DNA from: Eubacterium sp.
Lineage (GTDB): Bacteria > Bacillota > Clostridia > Lachnospirales > Lachnospiraceae
Reading direction: 5' to 3'
Length of the DNA stretch: 39,281 nucleotides
Assembly (NCBI GenBank): GCA_024698585.1
Contig: JAILRB010000012.1
Location: 1 to 39,281 of the forward strand
Made by a program: the position numbers and the translations under genes. Under the pieces are notes generated by a model. The model saw only the letters and a list, made by a program, of their open reading frames with translations, was not told the DNA's origin and did not search any database. The first letter of the stretch is position 1; the number at the start of each line of letters is the position of its first letter. Positions 17,511 through 26,278 of the stretch are shown here, piece by piece.

Positions 17511-18875
17511 TTATCCTACAATTCTTCTTGCACAACAAGGTGATCCCATACCACTAATGATGATACCTGTTTCTTCTGTTGAAGCATGAATAATCTGTCC
17601 ACCACCAATGTACATTGCAACGTGACTGATTCTAGAACCATCATAGTTATAGAACAATAAGTCACCTGGCTGTAATTCACTTAAGGAAACTGAACGACCA
17701 TTCTTGGACTGTTCTGCAGATACTCTGTTCAATGAATATCCGAAATGCGCATATACTGACATTACGAATCCTGAACAGTCTGTTCCACTAGTCAAACTAG
17801 ATCCTCCATAAACATATGGGTTTCCAAGGAACTGTTTTGCATAAGATACTACATCGGATGCTCCTCCGGAACCATTGTCTCCATAGTTCTGTTTCTGAGA
17901 ACTTCCACCGCCGGAATTTCTTGTTCCACCGGAGTTACCGTTATTATTGGAACTACTTGAATCATTATCATCATCTGAATCATTATATGTATTGTTATTG
18001 TTTGACGGGTTATTATATTCTGTATCACCAGTATTCTGACGAGCTTCTTCCTGAGCCTGTCTTTCGGCTTCTTCTGCAGCTCTTGCTTCTTCTTCGGCTC
18101 TTCTAGCTGCTTCTTCCGCCTCTCTGATTCTACGCTGTTCCTCTTTGATTTCCTTATTGGTCATGGCTGTTTCCATACTTACAGAAACATCAGCGTAATC
18201 AGCTGAAATCCATCCACTGACACCATCTCCGATTTTAATCTTAATCCACTGACCAGTGCTATCGAATTTCTTTACTGTGTATCTTTCGTTCGCATAAACG
18301 TTTGTTACAACGTCTGAATCCTTATTTGCTTTTTCACGTACATGTAATGCATCCTTAATGTCTGCAATAACATATCCATTATCTAAAGCAATCGACTTTG
18401 CTTCACTACCGGTTACAAAGAATTCTGCTTTAATGTATCCTACACAGTTTCCAGATACTACCTTGTACCATCCATCCGCTGTGGTTTCTTTAATTGTCGC
18501 ACCGCAGTTATTGAAAATCTTACCGACTCTCTTTGCATCAGCGTTTGGTTTCTTTCTTACGTTAACGTAATCTTCTTCACCACCTGCAACTGATGTAATC
18601 GCAATGTCATTAAATAAAGCGTCTTCTTTTGTTTTATTATCATTTTGAGTTTCTTCGCCTTCCTTCGTTGCTACATAAGTCTGCTCTGCAGGAAGAATTG
18701 AAACTAAATCATCTTCAGTTCCATTGTTTTCAAGGTATTCATCAATCAATACTGATGAACCTACACTAGGAATTTCTGTTTCCAGCTCCTTTGCAAAGGA
18801 TGTCATACTGCTGGTCACTACTAAACTTGTAATCACTACGCCACTAGCAATCTTTCGTGCGTAACTGTGTCTCAT
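17511..18875 (-). CDS. secreted SH3-NlpC/P60 peptidoglycan hydrolase
   Basis: A 454-residue cell-wall endopeptidase, probably cleaving D-Glu-diaminopimelate bonds. It has a signal peptide (about 1-28, cut near SFAKE), two bacterial SH3 domains (about 100-155 and 168-230), an Ala/Glu/Arg coiled coil (about 240-280), a long Asn/Ser/Gly linker, and an NlpC/P60 domain (about 340-454) with catalytic Cys in GTDCSGF (near 367), His in SHVAMYIG (near 418) and His in IIHAS. ATG at 18873-18875 has GGAGG 7 nt upstream; the longer frame starts before the ribosome binding site. The promoter carries a WalR-type box, fitting autolysin control. Confidence 0.93.
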   Translation of the reverse strand: MRHSYARKIASGVVITSLVVTSSMTSFAKELETEIPSVGSSVLIDEYLENNGTEDDLVSILPAEQTYVATKEGEETQNDNKTKEDALFNDIAITSVAGGEEDYVNVRKKPNADAKRVGKIFNNCGATIKETTADGWYKVVSGNCVGYIKAEFFVTGSEAKSIALDNGYVIADIKDALHVREKANKDSDVVTNVYANERYTVKKFDSTGQWIKIKIGDGVSGWISADYADVSVSMETAMTNKEIKEEQRRIREAEEAARRAEEEARAAEEAERQAQEEARQNTGDTEYNNPSNNNNTYNDSDDDNDSSSSNNNGNSGGTRNSGGGSSQKQNYGDNGSGGASDVVSYAKQFLGNPYVYGGSSLTSGTDCSGFVMSVYAHFGYSLNRVSAEQSKNGRSVSLSELQPGDLLFYNYDGSRISHVAMYIGGGQIIHASTEETGIIISGMGSPCCARRIVG

Positions 18876-18907
18876 AAATAAACCTCCGTATTTATCCATT
18901 TTAAAAT

Positions 18908-18924
18908 GTTACAATTATGTTACA
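18908..18924 (-). promoter_or_regulatory. candidate WalR (YycF) box
   Basis: On minus, TGTAAC-N5-TGTAAC, a perfect match to the WalR consensus TGTWAH-N5-TGTWAH. It begins at the edge of the -10 and covers the start region, a position associated with repression in Bacillus subtilis. A WalRK system in this organism is assumed, not seen. Confidence 0.6.
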
Positions 18925-18951
18925 TTATATCACTCTCATTTGTTATGTCAA
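18924..18951 (-). promoter_or_regulatory. promoter of the NlpC/P60 gene
   Basis: On minus, TTGACA (18946-18951), 16 nt and TATAAT (18924-18929): both hexamers are consensus. Confidence 0.85.
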
Positions 18952-19014
18952 CAGTTTTTTCAAATTTCACACATATTTAAGGCACTTTCCTTTGGAATCA
19001 TTTTCTTCTTTTTA

Positions 19015-19044
19015 TTGAAAACTATCTAACCTCTGTGTTATCTT
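19015..19044 (+). promoter_or_regulatory. possible promoter of the SDR gene
   Basis: TTGAAA (19015-19020), 18 nt and TATCTT (19039-19044) on plus. It is a weak match, but the only reasonable pair before 19098. Confidence 0.35.
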
Positions 19045-19097
19045 ATTACTAATATGTGAAAAATAAGTGAACACTTTTTTTCAGAAAGGATTATTCT

Positions 19098-19814
19098 ATG
19101 CAAACAGTTTTAATCACCGGTGTATCCGGTGGAATCGGTCATGCAATTGCCGAAAAGTTTTTAAAAGAAGGTTATTATGTTATTGGCATTAGTCATAAAA
19201 ACCCGGAATTGGGCGATTCCTTGCAAGCAATTAGCCCTCATTACCTAAATCTCAGTTATGACTTATCACAATTTGAAAACGCGCATCTTTTAATAGAAGA
19301 AATCCATTCCCGAAAACTTACCGTAGATTTCCTGATTAATAATGCCGGCATTTCTGTCGTTGGCTTATTGCAGGACTTGACTGAAAACGACTGGAATCGA
19401 ATTTGGAATACCAATGTCACTTCTGCTGTTGCTCTGAGCCGCGAAGTCATTCCTGATTTTCTCAGAAAGCAACACGGGAAAATTTTAAACATTTCCTCTG
19501 TTTGGGGAACCAGTGGTGCCTCGTGCGAGGTCGCCTATTCTGCCACTAAGGGTGCTATTAATACTTTTACAAAAGCCCTGGCAAAGGAATTGGCACCGTC
19601 GAACATTCAAGTCAATGCTTTAGCTTGTGGCATCATCGATACGAAAATGAATGCTCACCTTACCCCGGAAGACTTACTGGATATTCAGGAGGAAATCCCA
19701 GCCGGTCGCATCGGCACTCCGGAAGATGTCGCAAAAGCCGCATTTTCCATATTAACCGGCAGTTCTTATATCACAGGACAAATTATTGCCGTCGACGGCG
19801 GATGGACTGTATAA
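19098..19814 (+). CDS. short-chain dehydrogenase/reductase, FabG-like
   Basis: A 238-residue classical SDR oxidoreductase. The N-terminal cofactor motif is TGVSGGIG (residues 7-14), NNAG is near 85, the catalytic Ser is in ILNISSVWG and the Tyr-x3-Lys in YSATKGA; the C-terminus has SSYITGQIIAVDGGW, typical of 3-oxoacyl-ACP reductase-like members. The substrate cannot be read from sequence, and as a lone gene outside a fatty-acid cluster it is probably not the housekeeping FabG. The ribosome binding site is AGAAAGGA. It is the only secure plus-strand gene and converges on the aldo/keto reductase. Confidence 0.9.
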   Translation: MQTVLITGVSGGIGHAIAEKFLKEGYYVIGISHKNPELGDSLQAISPHYLNLSYDLSQFENAHLLIEEIHSRKLTVDFLINNAGISVVGLLQDLTENDWNRIWNTNVTSAVALSREVIPDFLRKQHGKILNISSVWGTSGASCEVAYSATKGAINTFTKALAKELAPSNIQVNALACGIIDTKMNAHLTPEDLLDIQEEIPAGRIGTPEDVAKAAFSILTGSSYITGQIIAVDGGWTV

Positions 19815-19851
19815 ACGAAAACGAGGACTCTTTGGAGCCCTCGTTTTTTCT
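19815..19851. terminator. bidirectional terminator between convergent genes
   Basis: AAAACGAGG-A-CTC, loop and GAG-C-CCTCGTTTTTT give an imperfect stem with A- and T-tracts on both sides. It fills the whole gap between the SDR and aldo/keto reductase stop codons and serves both. Confidence 0.88.
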
Positions 19852-20655
19852 TTATTTCAAATCTAAATATGCCATATCTTCGTCGCTGATTTCAAAATCA
19901 ACCTGAACGTTGGAAATGATTCGTTCTTCTTTTGTGGATTTCGGAATAACCACATTGCCCTTCTGAATACAGTAACGAACACAAATCTGCGGAATGGTTG
20001 CCTGATACTTTTCCGCAATTTTCTTTACGTACTCATCTTCTACCAATCCACCGGTAGCCAATGGCGAATATGCCATAATTTGAATGTTCTTCGGCTTGCA
20101 AAAATCAACAATGGCTTCTTGTCTCAAACCAATATGGAAGTTCACCTGATTTACCATCGGAACAATCTCACAGTTATCTAAGATTGGCTGTAAATGCTGT
20201 GGTTCAAAGTTTGACACGCCGATTGCTTTCACCTTTCCACTTTTGTAGATTTCCTCCATTGCTTTCCAGCTCTCGATATTTCCTTCGGTACAATCCATTC
20301 CGATTTTATCCCATGGCCATGGTGCATGGATTAAATATAAGTCAATATAGTCCATATCCAAATCAGCCAATGATTTTTCAAAGCATTCCTTTGCCACATC
20401 ATACCCCTTGCATTCTGCCGGGAGCTTTGTTGTCACAAAGATTTCTTCTCTCGGAATTCCCGAATCCTTAATTGCTTTTCCTACACTCTTTTCATTTCCG
20501 TATGCTGCTGCCGTATCAATGTGACGGTAGCCATTTCTTAATGCATAGGTTACGGAATTGTAAGCATCTTCTCCATCCGGAATCTGCCATGTTCCCAACC
20601 CGATTTTCGGAATTTTCACTCCGTTTGTTAAAACATATGTATCCTGTAATACCAT
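19852..20655 (-). CDS. aldo/keto reductase
   Basis: A 267-residue NADPH-dependent aldo/keto reductase of the AKR5-like group (2,5-diketo-gluconate reductase-like). The catalytic tetrad is visible as Asp in YRHIDTAAAYGNE, Tyr in the same block, Lys in VTTKLP and His in YLIHAPWPW; cofactor residues are in IPKSTKEERI near the C-terminus. The ribosome binding site GGGAGG is strong. It follows the beta-helix lipoprotein by 25 nt and is probably the last gene of that operon. A role in reducing a sugar released by its neighbours is an inference. Confidence 0.92.
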   Translation of the reverse strand: MVLQDTYVLTNGVKIPKIGLGTWQIPDGEDAYNSVTYALRNGYRHIDTAAAYGNEKSVGKAIKDSGIPREEIFVTTKLPAECKGYDVAKECFEKSLADLDMDYIDLYLIHAPWPWDKIGMDCTEGNIESWKAMEEIYKSGKVKAIGVSNFEPQHLQPILDNCEIVPMVNQVNFHIGLRQEAIVDFCKPKNIQIMAYSPLATGGLVEDEYVKKIAEKYQATIPQICVRYCIQKGNVVIPKSTKEERIISNVQVDFEISDEDMAYLDLK

Positions 20656-20680
20656 CGTTTCCTCCCTTTAATTCTCTTCT

Positions 20681-22513
20681 TTAATTCTCTTCTTTCATTC
20701 CATTTTCATATTCCATCACTCTGCAGGCATTTCCACCACGCTCTGTCGGTTCACCGGATTCATTGATTACATGGTTAATCTTTCCTTTTCCGTTTAATTT
20801 TACAGTACAAACATTATGAATCTTTACGCCATCTGTATCCGGCACTTCTGCACCACAGTCAATTTCAACTTCTGCATCTCTATTGTAACAATAGATTCCT
20901 AAACCATATCCTTCGAAATCTGTTACCTTGTCGTCAATCTTAAAGGATGCATATCCTTTCTTCTTTCCATCATGGCTCATATAAGACTTCTGATCCGGTG
21001 CATCATATGGCATTTCACTCTGATAGAAGTAAAGTCTTCCACCGTTACCATTCCAGATTGTCTGGTATTCCTGGAAATGCTCTACAAAAAGTCCGTACAT
21101 AGTTACATTATCACCATTGATGATAATTCCGTTTGGTGCGGTGTTCATATCCCAACCAACGTTTGTGGAGTGATCTGCACGCCATACCCAGAAATTGTCA
21201 CCAATGACATTGTTGCTGTTTACAATCACACAACTTTTAACTTTTCCGGCATATTTTCCACCACCCACTCTGAAGTACACATCACTGAATACACTAGGAT
21301 TTTCAGAGTGATCTTCTTCACAACCTGTTTCACCGATTTCCAATAAAGTCTCGGATTCTTTTTCTCCTGCGTCAAACAACAAACCACAGACTTTCACGCC
21401 ATCCACATCAGCAATCTTCATGCATGCATTGCCTTCTGCTGCTTCCAATGTTGCAAGTCCCATGCCGTATACAATGGTATCCGGATTGGTGACCTGAATT
21501 TCCTGATCCAGAGAGTAGATTCCAGGAGTCAGTAATAAGTTCTTTCCGTCCTTGATTGCTTCATTGATTGTATCTGCGGTATCCTTCTTCGGATCTGCAA
21601 TATAGAAGGTGTTCAGGCTATAGAATTTTCCATTGACACCATCTTCCCAGGAAATACCCTGGCAGTCTTTTCTGCTTTCCGGAAGAACCACGCCATATCC
21701 ATGATCTCCGTCATAACAAAGGTAAGGCTTTTCCTGAATGATTGGTGTCTTTTCCACTCTGGTATACGGAGCCCATGGCCAAGACCCCATTGGAATCTTA
21801 TTCACATTTACTCCGGTAAATACCATGTTCCATACACCGTTTTCGAAATACTTCCAATCATCATTTCTAAACAGGTACTGCTGCTGAGAACCGGAAGAAA
21901 CCATGCCTTCGAATTTTGAATCTGCAATAAATCCACCGGAAGACCATCCTTCCCCGTCGCTTAACACGGCGCCATTGTGAGAATTCAATCTTCTTAAGGA
22001 CACTGCCTGGGAGTTTGCCCACATACAGTAACCATCGATAGTAAAGTTTTCTGCTCCACGCCAGAAGTTACATGTCGCATTGTGCCACATCCAGTCCGCA
22101 TTTACCCAAAGTCCGCGGATATTCGTATCTTCCGGAGACACACCTAATCCGGAAACCTGTGTGTAATAACCTACATTTACTTTTAAAGATTTATCATATT
22201 CTCCCGGAAGGAACATGATAGAATATCGTTCATCCCCAAACTGGTTTGCTTCCTGATTTTTATAGATCTCGTCCACTTTGCTCTGAACGTCCTTGATATC
22301 GTCTTCTGGGGAAAATACATAAGTGTTTTCTCCAAAAACAGAAGCATCTGTAACTGCATCGCCATCAGAAATGTATTCCAATTTCCCGGCATTGTTTGAA
22401 GTAGCCACATTGCTCTTCTTACTTTCCTTCTTTGATTCCACCTTTTTTTCACCGCATGCGGATAACGAGGCTACCATAGCCACGCTCAGTAAAACTACCA
22501 ACCATTTTCTCAT
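20681..22513 (-). CDS. beta-helix lipoprotein, putative polysaccharide-active surface protein
   Basis: A 610-residue lipoprotein. The signal peptide ends in a lipobox (LSAC, Cys20), followed by a Lys/Ser-rich spacer, so it should be anchored outside the membrane. The body looks like two right-handed beta-helix segments (about 60-300 and 305-560); the second opens with NEAIKDGKNLLLTPGIY, the usual start of a pectate-lyase-like helix. Motifs GWSSGGFIADS and SGSQQQYLFRN recall actinobacterial proteins often labelled coagulation factor 5/8-type or adenylyl cyclase, names that do not fit a beta-helix. GH55-like architecture is possible. The substrate is unknown. It lies 24 nt after the cytoplasmic beta-helix gene. 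Confidence 0.75.
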   Translation of the reverse strand: MRKWLVVLLSVAMVASLSACGEKKVESKKESKKSNVATSNNAGKLEYISDGDAVTDASVFGENTYVFSPEDDIKDVQSKVDEIYKNQEANQFGDERYSIMFLPGEYDKSLKVNVGYYTQVSGLGVSPEDTNIRGLWVNADWMWHNATCNFWRGAENFTIDGYCMWANSQAVSLRRLNSHNGAVLSDGEGWSSGGFIADSKFEGMVSSGSQQQYLFRNDDWKYFENGVWNMVFTGVNVNKIPMGSWPWAPYTRVEKTPIIQEKPYLCYDGDHGYGVVLPESRKDCQGISWEDGVNGKFYSLNTFYIADPKKDTADTINEAIKDGKNLLLTPGIYSLDQEIQVTNPDTIVYGMGLATLEAAEGNACMKIADVDGVKVCGLLFDAGEKESETLLEIGETGCEEDHSENPSVFSDVYFRVGGGKYAGKVKSCVIVNSNNVIGDNFWVWRADHSTNVGWDMNTAPNGIIINGDNVTMYGLFVEHFQEYQTIWNGNGGRLYFYQSEMPYDAPDQKSYMSHDGKKKGYASFKIDDKVTDFEGYGLGIYCYNRDAEVEIDCGAEVPDTDGVKIHNVCTVKLNGKGKINHVINESGEPTERGGNACRVMEYENGMKEEN

Positions 22514-22537
22514 TGTTTTTTCTCCTCTTAAACTGTT

Positions 22538-25477
22538 TTACATTTTTATCATATAAAGCGAATGGGCCGTGGTCACGAACAGAATGTCTTTTCTTGAGCC
22601 ACCAAAGTCAAAGGTCGTCGGGCGTTCCGGAACAGGAATCGTCTCCAGATACTTTGAATCATCATACACTTTAATTTGATCGTCTCCCACATAGATCTTC
22701 TCGTTAAATTTCTTGACTCGATAATCTCCCTCATTAATGAGTACAACCGGATTTTCCAATAATCCGTCTTTTCGAACATCACAGCGGAAAACTCTTTTAT
22801 ACATTTCATCTACAGAATACAATTTTCTTCCCGGTCTGGAACGGGACAAGTTCGTGGCACGAATTAAATCGTAATAACACGGAATAATTGTCACTCCATC
22901 CGGAGCCAAAAATGCTTTCTGCGGATTATATTGTACAACCTCTGCATAATCGCTTCCATCTCTCCAGCGGTTTCCCGGAATCAGTACACGTTCCGGCTCC
23001 ACATCCCCAATATTGATTTTATGAAGTTTTTCAATCTTCTTATGTTCCTTTATGGTAAAGACAACAATCTGTGCCTGGCTGTTATACCAGTATCCGTAGG
23101 ACGTTCCATAGGAATCCGGTGGCAATTCATTAAGAACCGGTTTTCCTCGTCTGGTAGCACCTTCCGGAATCGCATATTCTCCCACAACAATAATATTGTC
23201 TCTTAAGTCAAATCCCAAGGAATTGATTTTATACGGCGATTCAAAATACAAGGACAATTCCAGCGTTTCCGCATCTACCTTGTAAATTTTCTTTGCCATG
23301 CTATCCAGGAAATAGAAATTCCCTTTGCCATCACAATTCCCACCGTCTGCAAAACGAAAACCGGAATATAACTTCACCGCTTCCTGGGAAGTGCCCTGCA
23401 TTTTTCCTATAATCGGAATTTTAACTTCCTGCTGTTCTCTCGGTTCTTCGTCTTTCGCTACATATCTTTGATTCTTTGCTTCCGCCTTTCCCGTTACTTC
23501 AATCACAGCCGCCTGCCATGGTCGGATTTCCACACCACTGTTCACATCCAACAGGAAATTATTGATGGTGTATTTCATCTGGGAATAATTATGTACATTA
23601 AAGAATTTGATTTTTTCACAATTCCACGTCTTTACACAATAATCAAACGGTGTCTGAACGAAAACTGTTCTGAAACAGTAAGTCGTTGCAAACGTAATGT
23701 TCTTACATTCTATCAATTCAATCGGAAGGGCATATTCCCCTTCTGCCTTTTCCTCCTCACTCTGGAAACCATAAATCGTGACATGATTTGCCTTTCTCAT
23801 TCGAAGTTCACATCTGGCATGATGTTCTAAGGATAAGCAATAAATCTTTACTGGGTCCTTGTTTTCCCGAATCAGCAGCCCTGCGCTGGCATACGGGCTG
23901 GCAGACCAGACATCCTTAAACACTCCGCCGCCTTCAATAATCAGGCTCGGATACTGATAATCCCATACACGATTGAAATCAATATCTCGCACCCGACCTT
24001 CATCATACGGCATATCAAACTCACCGGTCATTTTTACCAGATAGCCATGTCCTCCCAGGAACTTCACATCATTCATATAAGACTTTCCGTTTCCTTTCCA
24101 AAGGATACCACAGGCTCTTGGGTTTCTGGCGCCGGCATCAATTCCTAATCCCATCAGGATGTGGAATCCTCTCGACGTCTGAATCAATGGCTTCACTGTA
24201 CCGAATCCTGCAAAATTTTCTGTATTGTCTTCAATAAAAATTTTTGTGGAAATCGGGTTCATTCCAACCAGAACATTTCCGTCTTTTAAGGTAATCGTAT
24301 CCGTTAAACGATAATCCCCTTGTGGGAAATACAGGCAATCATACTGCTCTGCCAATTCCTGAATCTTTTCCGTGTCATCGGTAACACCATCTCCACAGAC
24401 CCCCTGTTCCTTCACGTTCACCCATGATTTCATTGGTGGCAACTGCGGAATATCTGTTTTCAGAATTTCATAATTAATTTCCTCAGCAAATCGGTAAATC
24501 TGATCATGAATCTGTTTTTCCGGATAGATATCGGACACCATGATTCCATGAACATATCGTTTTACCATACACTGATAATCCTCTACCGGAATATTTCTTC
24601 CGGTATCTTTATACTCTGCTACATTTTCCAAAGATTTCAGCTGACAGTTTCTGATGTTAATCTGGGTCAGGGAATTCTGATCCAGGGCGACATTCAGGAT
24701 GCTGTTCATATCTTCAAAAACAGAATCTTCTATATATATTTTTTCAAAATATCCATCTTCCACTTCAATAAAGTTTGAAGTGTGCTTGCAATGAGTTCGA
24801 ATCACATTCCAGCCAACTTCTCTGGAACGAATAGCTGACTGCTTCTGATTTGAGAAGCGACAATCCACCATAACAAATGGCCAACCCGGAGAACATTTCG
24901 TGGAGATAATTCCGTACTGTCCTCCATAAAAAGTAACATCTTCAATTTCATTCCCCACATCATAGATTCCAGCCATTCCGGATTCTATATGAATGTCAAT
25001 GTGGTTCAGGAAACAATGCTGTGCGTAATGGGTACGAAATGCCACTGCATAGTCATTTCCCTGTCCCAGGAACACATCCACATTGGACATGGCACTGTAA
25101 AAAGTTCCAGGATTTGCATCATGGCTTTCATCCATCTCTTCTACAATTTCGCTAACAAACCAAAAAAGATACCTGTAGCCTCCCTTTGCATTCTGATCCG
25201 GTTGATTAAATCCCGGAGCATGATCCTTCAATACAAATTTTGGTCTGGTATCTCCATATCCAATAATTCTAACAGCCTTAGGAATCATTATCATCTTTGA
25301 TAACAAATAAGTTCCCGAAGGCACAAAAAGGACACCATAACCTGCTTTTTTCAAAACAGTATTAATGGCATCCTGTAGTTCCTCACTGACATCCACCGTT
25401 CCATCTGCGTACTTCGTCTCAAAGTAAACCGCATTCTCATCGGCCAGTTTTTGCTCATAAAAAGATCGTCCGTTCAT
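22538..25477 (-). CDS. large cytoplasmic double beta-helix protein with C-terminal beta-propeller
   Basis: A 979-residue protein without signal peptide. Two pectate-lyase-like beta-helices are visible: about 25-345 (start AINTVLKKAGYGVLFVPSGTY) and about 350-680 (start GVCGDGVTDDTEKIQ, then LYFPQGDYRLTDTI), the tandem arrangement of GH55-type enzymes. Residues about 690-979 read as an NHL/SMP-30-like propeller (ADGGNCDGKGNFYFLD, then repeated strand patterns ending FVTTAHSLYMI). The combination points to a carbohydrate-active enzyme with a second sugar- or lactone-handling module, but no catalytic residues can be assigned. The ribosome binding site is GAGGTAAAG; it follows the OhrR-type gene by 20 nt. 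Confidence 0.7.
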   Translation of the reverse strand: MNGRSFYEQKLADENAVYFETKYADGTVDVSEELQDAINTVLKKAGYGVLFVPSGTYLLSKMIMIPKAVRIIGYGDTRPKFVLKDHAPGFNQPDQNAKGGYRYLFWFVSEIVEEMDESHDANPGTFYSAMSNVDVFLGQGNDYAVAFRTHYAQHCFLNHIDIHIESGMAGIYDVGNEIEDVTFYGGQYGIISTKCSPGWPFVMVDCRFSNQKQSAIRSREVGWNVIRTHCKHTSNFIEVEDGYFEKIYIEDSVFEDMNSILNVALDQNSLTQINIRNCQLKSLENVAEYKDTGRNIPVEDYQCMVKRYVHGIMVSDIYPEKQIHDQIYRFAEEINYEILKTDIPQLPPMKSWVNVKEQGVCGDGVTDDTEKIQELAEQYDCLYFPQGDYRLTDTITLKDGNVLVGMNPISTKIFIEDNTENFAGFGTVKPLIQTSRGFHILMGLGIDAGARNPRACGILWKGNGKSYMNDVKFLGGHGYLVKMTGEFDMPYDEGRVRDIDFNRVWDYQYPSLIIEGGGVFKDVWSASPYASAGLLIRENKDPVKIYCLSLEHHARCELRMRKANHVTIYGFQSEEEKAEGEYALPIELIECKNITFATTYCFRTVFVQTPFDYCVKTWNCEKIKFFNVHNYSQMKYTINNFLLDVNSGVEIRPWQAAVIEVTGKAEAKNQRYVAKDEEPREQQEVKIPIIGKMQGTSQEAVKLYSGFRFADGGNCDGKGNFYFLDSMAKKIYKVDAETLELSLYFESPYKINSLGFDLRDNIIVVGEYAIPEGATRRGKPVLNELPPDSYGTSYGYWYNSQAQIVVFTIKEHKKIEKLHKINIGDVEPERVLIPGNRWRDGSDYAEVVQYNPQKAFLAPDGVTIIPCYYDLIRATNLSRSRPGRKLYSVDEMYKRVFRCDVRKDGLLENPVVLINEGDYRVKKFNEKIYVGDDQIKVYDDSKYLETIPVPERPTTFDFGGSRKDILFVTTAHSLYMIKM

Positions 25478-25497
25478 AGGCTTTACCTCATATTCGT

Positions 25498-25929
25498 TTA
25501 TTGTCCAAGAATTTTATATAGTAATTGATATAATTGCCCTGCTTCTTCCGGCGACAGCGCAACACACTGTCCCATTTTTTCCGGTACACATTTAGCCTTT
25601 TTCTTTAAGTTTTCTCCCTTTTTTGTAAGGGTAACAATCAGATTTCTTTCATCTTTTTCAGCACGTTTTCGCTCCACATACCCCTTCGCTTCCAATTTTC
25701 GAAGCAATGGAGTCAACGTTCCTGAATCCAGATACAAATACTTTCCAAGTTCTTTCACGTTCAGCTGCTTGTGCTCCCACATAACCATCATGGCAATATA
25801 CTGGGTATATGTTAAGTCCAGTTCATCTAAAAAAGGTTTGTATTTCCGCACAACCTCTTTCGCACAGGCATACAGCGGAAAGCAGATTTGATTTTCTAAT
25901 TTCAAACAATCATATTCGCTTTTTCCCAT
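25498..25929 (-). CDS. OhrR-type MarR family redox-sensing repressor
   Basis: A 143-residue winged-helix regulator. The N-terminal KLENQICFPLYACAKEV block carries the reactive cysteine (near residue 16) of OhrR, which senses organic peroxides; LYLDSGTLTPLLRKLE is the recognition region and RAEKDERN the wing. ATG at 25927-25929 is chosen because AGAGG lies 7 nt upstream; a longer TTG-started frame includes that site. The genes on either side are not the usual ohr partner: it lies between a TSCPD gene and two beta-helix genes. A glutathione peroxidase gene with candidate OhrR-like operators is 0.7 kb upstream. Confidence 0.85.
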   Translation of the reverse strand: MGKSEYDCLKLENQICFPLYACAKEVVRKYKPFLDELDLTYTQYIAMMVMWEHKQLNVKELGKYLYLDSGTLTPLLRKLEAKGYVERKRAEKDERNLIVTLTKKGENLKKKAKCVPEKMGQCVALSPEEAGQLYQLLYKILGQ

Positions 25930-25955
25930 AACCATACCTCTTTCCAATTACAGTT

Positions 25956-26213
25956 CTATTTCTGAGACTCATTATACGCCTTACGAACAGCCTTCGCCAA
26001 CTGATCCGCACAAGACGTCGGTCTCATCCCACATGTATTTCCAAGAAGTTTTTCTTCAATCTGTTCTACAGTCCATCCATCTACCAACTTAGAAATTGCT
26101 TTCAGATTACCGTTGCATCCTCCCATAAACTCAATATTTGAAATCACATCATCATCAATATCAAACTTAATCTGCATTGCACAAACAGATTGTGTCTTAT
26201 ATTTATATTCCAT
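25956..26213 (-). CDS. TSCPD domain protein (TIGR03905-like)
   Basis: An 85-residue protein ending with the TSCPD-type motif GNTCGMRPTSCADQLAKA and with GGCNGNLKAISKLVDG in the middle. The same domain occurs at the C-terminus of some ribonucleotide reductases, but free-standing copies have no established function. Four Cys suggest metal or nucleotide-linked redox binding (inference). ATG at 26211-26213 follows GAAGAGG; a longer frame would begin at the -10. It is the first gene of the operon with ohrR-like and beta-helix genes. Confidence 0.8.
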   Translation of the reverse strand: MEYKYKTQSVCAMQIKFDIDDDVISNIEFMGGCNGNLKAISKLVDGWTVEQIEEKLLGNTCGMRPTSCADQLAKAVRKAYNESQK

Positions 26214-26250
26214 AACTAACCTCTTCTCATGTAAAAAATCATCTAAATTC

Positions 26251-26278
26251 ATTATAACAAAAAAACGTTTTCTTGCAA
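26251..26278 (-). promoter_or_regulatory. promoter of the TSCPD-ohrR-beta-helix operon
   Basis: On minus, TTGCAA (26273-26278), 16 nt and TATAAT (26251-26256). The -35 directly abuts the end of the structured repeat block at 26279. Confidence 0.7.
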
